A DNA stretch of 64,000 nucleotides from Trema orientale (Eukaryota; Streptophyta; Magnoliopsida; Rosales; Cannabaceae): the NCBI GenBank assembly GCA_002914845.1, contig JXTC01000191.1:190771-254770 (forward strand), in the 5' to 3' direction. The translations under genes and the position numbers were made by a program. This document shows positions 61,004 to 64,000 of the stretch, in pieces. Position 1 is the first letter of the stretch; the number at the start of each line of letters is the position of its first letter. The notes under the pieces are model-generated. The model was not told the DNA's origin and did not search any database. It worked only from the letters and a program-made list of their open reading frames with translations.

Positions 61004-62207
61004 CTACGAAGGAGGAAAGCGCCCAAAGAAGGACTGCATCATTTGCATCATCTCGTCCTGCTGATTTTGAATAATCTGGAACTGTCGTTCTTGATGTTGT
61101 CGGACTGAGTTGACATCAGCTGAGAGAATCTGGAAGTGCTCGAGCTCGATGTCATGTAGATGCTGGATGTCCAGCTGGATGGTGTTGAGACATTTTGATA
61201 GGCTGTTGAAGGCTTCAGTATAGTCAAACTGTTGTGCAGGAACCTCCTCAGCATGAATGCCCTCAGGAGTGCCTTCAGCAGCTTCAGTACCACTGCCACC
61301 AGCTTCTGGCTGAGCACCCGTCTCTTGATTGTGTCCTTGCTTGGTTTTACCCACCCATTCATTGTTGACGAAGCTAAAACCCATAAAACTGAAAGTCTTG
61401 TTGTTGATTTCGATATCTATAGTCCATGGTTTGTGTTCGGCCTCGTCAATGGTTGGGATGTTGAAATGTTGGAAGATACGAGTGAGTAGGAAACCATAGG
61501 AAATGGAGGATCTCTTATTCTCTATAGTATTGATCATCTCATGAAGGATAAAGAAAGGTAAGTTCAGCTTTCTCCCAATAAGAATAGAATCAATAAAGCA
61601 AAGATCACAGAAACTGGGTGCATCCCTATGACCAGCTCTAGGGATCCTGTTTTGATATACAAACTGAAAGAGAATCCTAGCCTCTAAAGTAAGATTAGTG
61701 ACACGAGACTTGAGTTGGAAATTGTTAGGAGAACAGACACGGAGTAGAGCCTGTTGAGGCTGAAAATCCTCAATCATAGGCCAAGTATTGGTAATAGGGA
61801 ATTTATAACTACCCAAAGGTAAATTTAGAATTTCAACCAAGAGTTGTTCAGTAATTTCAAAATCTATTTTTTTAAGGGAACCAAAGATAGCATATTGTCC
61901 CCCAGAGATATTGGCACTGGCATAAAAATCTCTAGCCAACGTAGGATACCATGTCTTCTGAATGGAGTAGAATTCAGTCCATCCCATATTTTTTATGTAG
62001 TCAGAAAATTTTACATAAGATAAATCTCTAAAATTAAAAGTTCTACCCCCAAATGATGCTCTTTTTAGAGAAAATTTCTTTATACCTAGTCATAAGAGCA
62101 GGAGACTCAAGAAAAGGGATATCTAACCTTGCTTTGTTGCGTTGTTCTTGTTCCTCAAGACGAATTTCTTTGCTCTTACGTCTTGAGTTTTCCCTTCTAG
62201 GAGCCAT
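61004..62207 (-). pseudogene. ORF in env-like position of the Sirevirus (plant transposon protein domain), frameshifted
   Basis: The frame from the Met at 62207 (MAPRRENSRRKSKEIRLEEQ) runs to a stop at 62043-62045. The frame from 61987 continues the same protein to 61004. The break lies at a run of five C (plus strand, 62046-62050), so a single-base length change splits it. The central part (FYASANISGGQYAIFGSLKK, then LEARILFQFVYQNRIPRAGH) resembles the domain named putative plant transposon protein. The C-terminus is Gln-rich and predicted to be coiled coil (HLHDIELEHFQILSADVNSV). No signal peptide or transmembrane segment is seen after the chosen start. Role in the element unknown. Confidence 0.7.
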
Positions 62208-62749
62208 TTGATGAAAAGATGACAATAAAGACTCAAACTCAAGAGAATTTTGGAATTTTAGGGTCTCAAGAGAAGAGAAAACTGATTTTGATAGCAAAAG
62301 AAAATGAAGAACAAAGATTAAAAGCAGAAAAGCGATCAAAACAACTCTGGTTGGGAAAAAATTGAAAAATTTAGAGAGAAAATTGAGTGGGAATGAGAAG
62401 AAATAGTATTAGGATGAGGGAGAGAGAGTTTCGGTTGAGAAAGAGTGAAAAAGTGAGGAAAAAAATCGAGAAAAAGCCTAAATATATGTGGCCTTACGCA
62501 TTTTTCATAGACTAAAAACTGAGTTTCGGTCTGCCGATTCTGGCAGAGAGAAAAGTATTTCTATAGCACTTTTTTGGTAGACCGAAAAATATTTCTGTCT
62601 GCCGATTTATCTGTTTTCGCTGTTTTTCAGTGGAAATCGATTTAAAACAGTGAGAAATAATAAATCAATAACAAAAACTTTTCGAAATCAACAATTTAAT
62701 GAACATAAAGCAAATCAATCATCGTTTAAACAAGAAAAATATCAATGAA

Positions 62750-63898
62750 GCTCATTATGATCAATCATACTAAGTTCTCTACGAATCATGCAAAAACGAT
62801 CCTCGCTAAGAGGTTTGGTGAAAATATCAGCAAGTTATTTTTCCGTGTACACAAACTCAAGTACAATGTCACTTTTTTGCATATGATCACGAAAAAAATG
62901 ATGTTTAATGTCAATATGCTTAGCACGTGAATGCAAAATTAGTTTTTTGGACATTGATAGCACTAGTGTTATCATAATTAATAGGTACATCATCATAATT
63001 CATTCCAAAATCTATTAAAGTTTGTTTCATCTAAAGAATTTGAGCACAACAATTGCCAGCAGAGATATATTCAGCTTCAGTAGCAGAAAGAGCAACAGAA
63101 TTTTGTTTCTTACTAAACCATGACACAAGTGAGTAACCAAGAAAATGACAAGTGCCACTAGTGCTCCTGTGGTCGGTTTGACACCCGGCAAAATTCGCAT
63201 CCGAAAAACTAGTAATGTTAAAGTGTATGCTTTTTGGGTACCATTATCCTAGATTCATAATGCCATGCAAATATTTCAAGATACATTTTACTGCACTAAG
63301 ATGTGATTCTTTAGGATTAGATTGAAATCTAACACATAGACAAATACTAAACATTATATCTGGTCTACTAGCTGTTAAGTAAAGAAGTGAGCCAATCATA
63401 CCTCGATACTTAGTGATATTTACTGCTTTAATATTTTCGTCTTTGTCAAGCTTGATTGAAGAACTCATAGGTATTCTCATTATCTTAGAGTTCTCCATGT
63501 CGAACTTCTTTAGCATATCCTTGATGTACTTGGATTGATTGATGAAGATTTCTTCTTTGCTTTGTTTGATTTGAAGTCCAAGGAAGAAATTTAGTTCTCG
63601 CATCATGCTCATCTTAAACTCATTATGCATACATTTCGAGAATTCTTCACAAAAAAAAACATTAGTAGCACCAAATATAATATCATCAACATAAATTTGA
63701 ACTATAATCATTTCTCCTTTTTTTTTTTTTTTTTATAAAAAGAGTAGTATCTATTTTTTCCATAGTGAAACTTTTGCTCAATCTATCATACCAAACTCTA
63801 GGAGCTTGCTTTAAACCAGAACTTTTTTTAATTTAAAAACATGATCCGGATACTTATAATTTTGAAAACCAGGGAGTTGGGTTACATATACTTCTTCC
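62750..63898 (-). pseudogene. Ty1/copia reverse transcriptase and RNase H remnant
   Basis: The frame 63711-63244 has the copia reverse transcriptase core IVQIYVDDIIFGAT with the YVDD active site, then FFLGLQIKQSKEEIFINQSKY and SLLYLTASRPDIMFSICLC. Upstream of it, 63890-63725 encodes EEVYVTQLPGFQNYKYPDH with decay and an A-rich expansion (63719-63734 on the plus strand as T). Downstream to about 62750 the RNase H can be followed as ATEAEYISAGNCCAQI and similar, with many stops. It is cut at 63899 by another element. Confidence 0.88.
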
Positions 63899-64000
63899 TG
63901 TTGGAATAATGTCCTATAAAGCAGTTTATTATTTAGACATTATAAACAATAATTATTGGATTATTTATTATCTATTTGTTATTAATAAATTCCATGTTAT
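63899..64000. mobile_element. Start of another LTR retroelement nested in the copia pol
   Basis: The pol coding sequence stops abruptly after CTTCTTCC and is followed by TGTTGGAATAATGTCCTATA, a typical LTR beginning. Only 102 bases are in the window, so neither its class nor its length is known. Confidence 0.55.

Larger units (their letters stand above)
59321..64000 (-). mobile_element. Sirevirus-type Ty1/copia retrotransposon, 3' part, reverse orientation
   Basis: Read on the minus strand from the right: reverse transcriptase, RNase H remnant, an additional ORF, a polypurine tract (TAAAAGGGAGAGAT at 60566-60579) and the 3' LTR. Sireviruses are the copia lineage that carries an extra ORF between pol and the 3' LTR. 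The pol region is degenerate. The 5' part is outside the window, and another LTR element begins at 63899 inside pol. Confidence 0.8.

Overview
The window is nuclear DNA of a flowering plant, most likely a eudicot: it is AT-rich, genes have GT-AG introns, and the families are plant ones (SKU5-like cupredoxins, GARP transcription factors, class I glycine-rich proteins, CACTA, hAT, Tekay and Sirevirus elements). The species cannot be fixed from the sequence alone. One assembly gap of 351 N lies at 6657-7007. I saw no tRNA or rRNA gene and no prokaryotic features.

Five host genes are supported. (1) Exons 2 to 7 of an SKU5-similar/pollen L-ascorbate-oxidase homologue, + strand, 1006-3191; the first exon is not visible. 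(2) A GARP (G2-like Myb) transcription factor with a terminal EAR-type motif, + strand, six exons, 29245-31838. (3) A secreted glycine-rich protein in one exon, + strand, 47411-48619. (4) UTP6, a HAT-repeat subunit of the U3 snoRNP/SSU processome, + strand, six exons, 50451-53744, with telo-boxes and site II motifs in its promoter. (5) A conserved plant protein, probably plastid-targeted, - strand, five exons, 54585-56091, convergent with UTP6. A 43-codon ORF with a strong signal peptide (27995-28126) is a candidate small secreted peptide.

The rest is mostly nested mobile DNA. 5545-8395 is an inverted-repeat element broken by the gap, and 8533-9363 a hAT-like element. 9783-10814 is an unidentified remnant carrying a recent 332-bp tandem duplication. 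12265-17939 is a deletion-derived CACTA element. 18567-27076 is a second, longer CACTA element whose second gene carries a Ulp1 (C48) protease domain; it sits inside a LINE-type RNase H sequence with a TAT target duplication. 34908-42429 is a non-autonomous Tekay-like Ty3/gypsy element in reverse orientation, whose upstream LTR (in element orientation) contains a complete nested LTR (38490-40059). 43237-44138 is a hAT element with a foldback MITE inside it. 59321 to beyond 63899 is a reverse-oriented Sirevirus (Ty1/copia), with 3' LTR, polypurine tract, an extra ORF in the env-like position and reverse transcriptase, cut by another LTR element at 63899.

Two small MITE families recur: a 172-175 bp GC-rich foldback family (three copies) and a T/A-rich family (two copies, one with an 88-A tract). 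No operon-like cooperation is expected. The genes are independent plant units, and the repeats record a layered insertion history.
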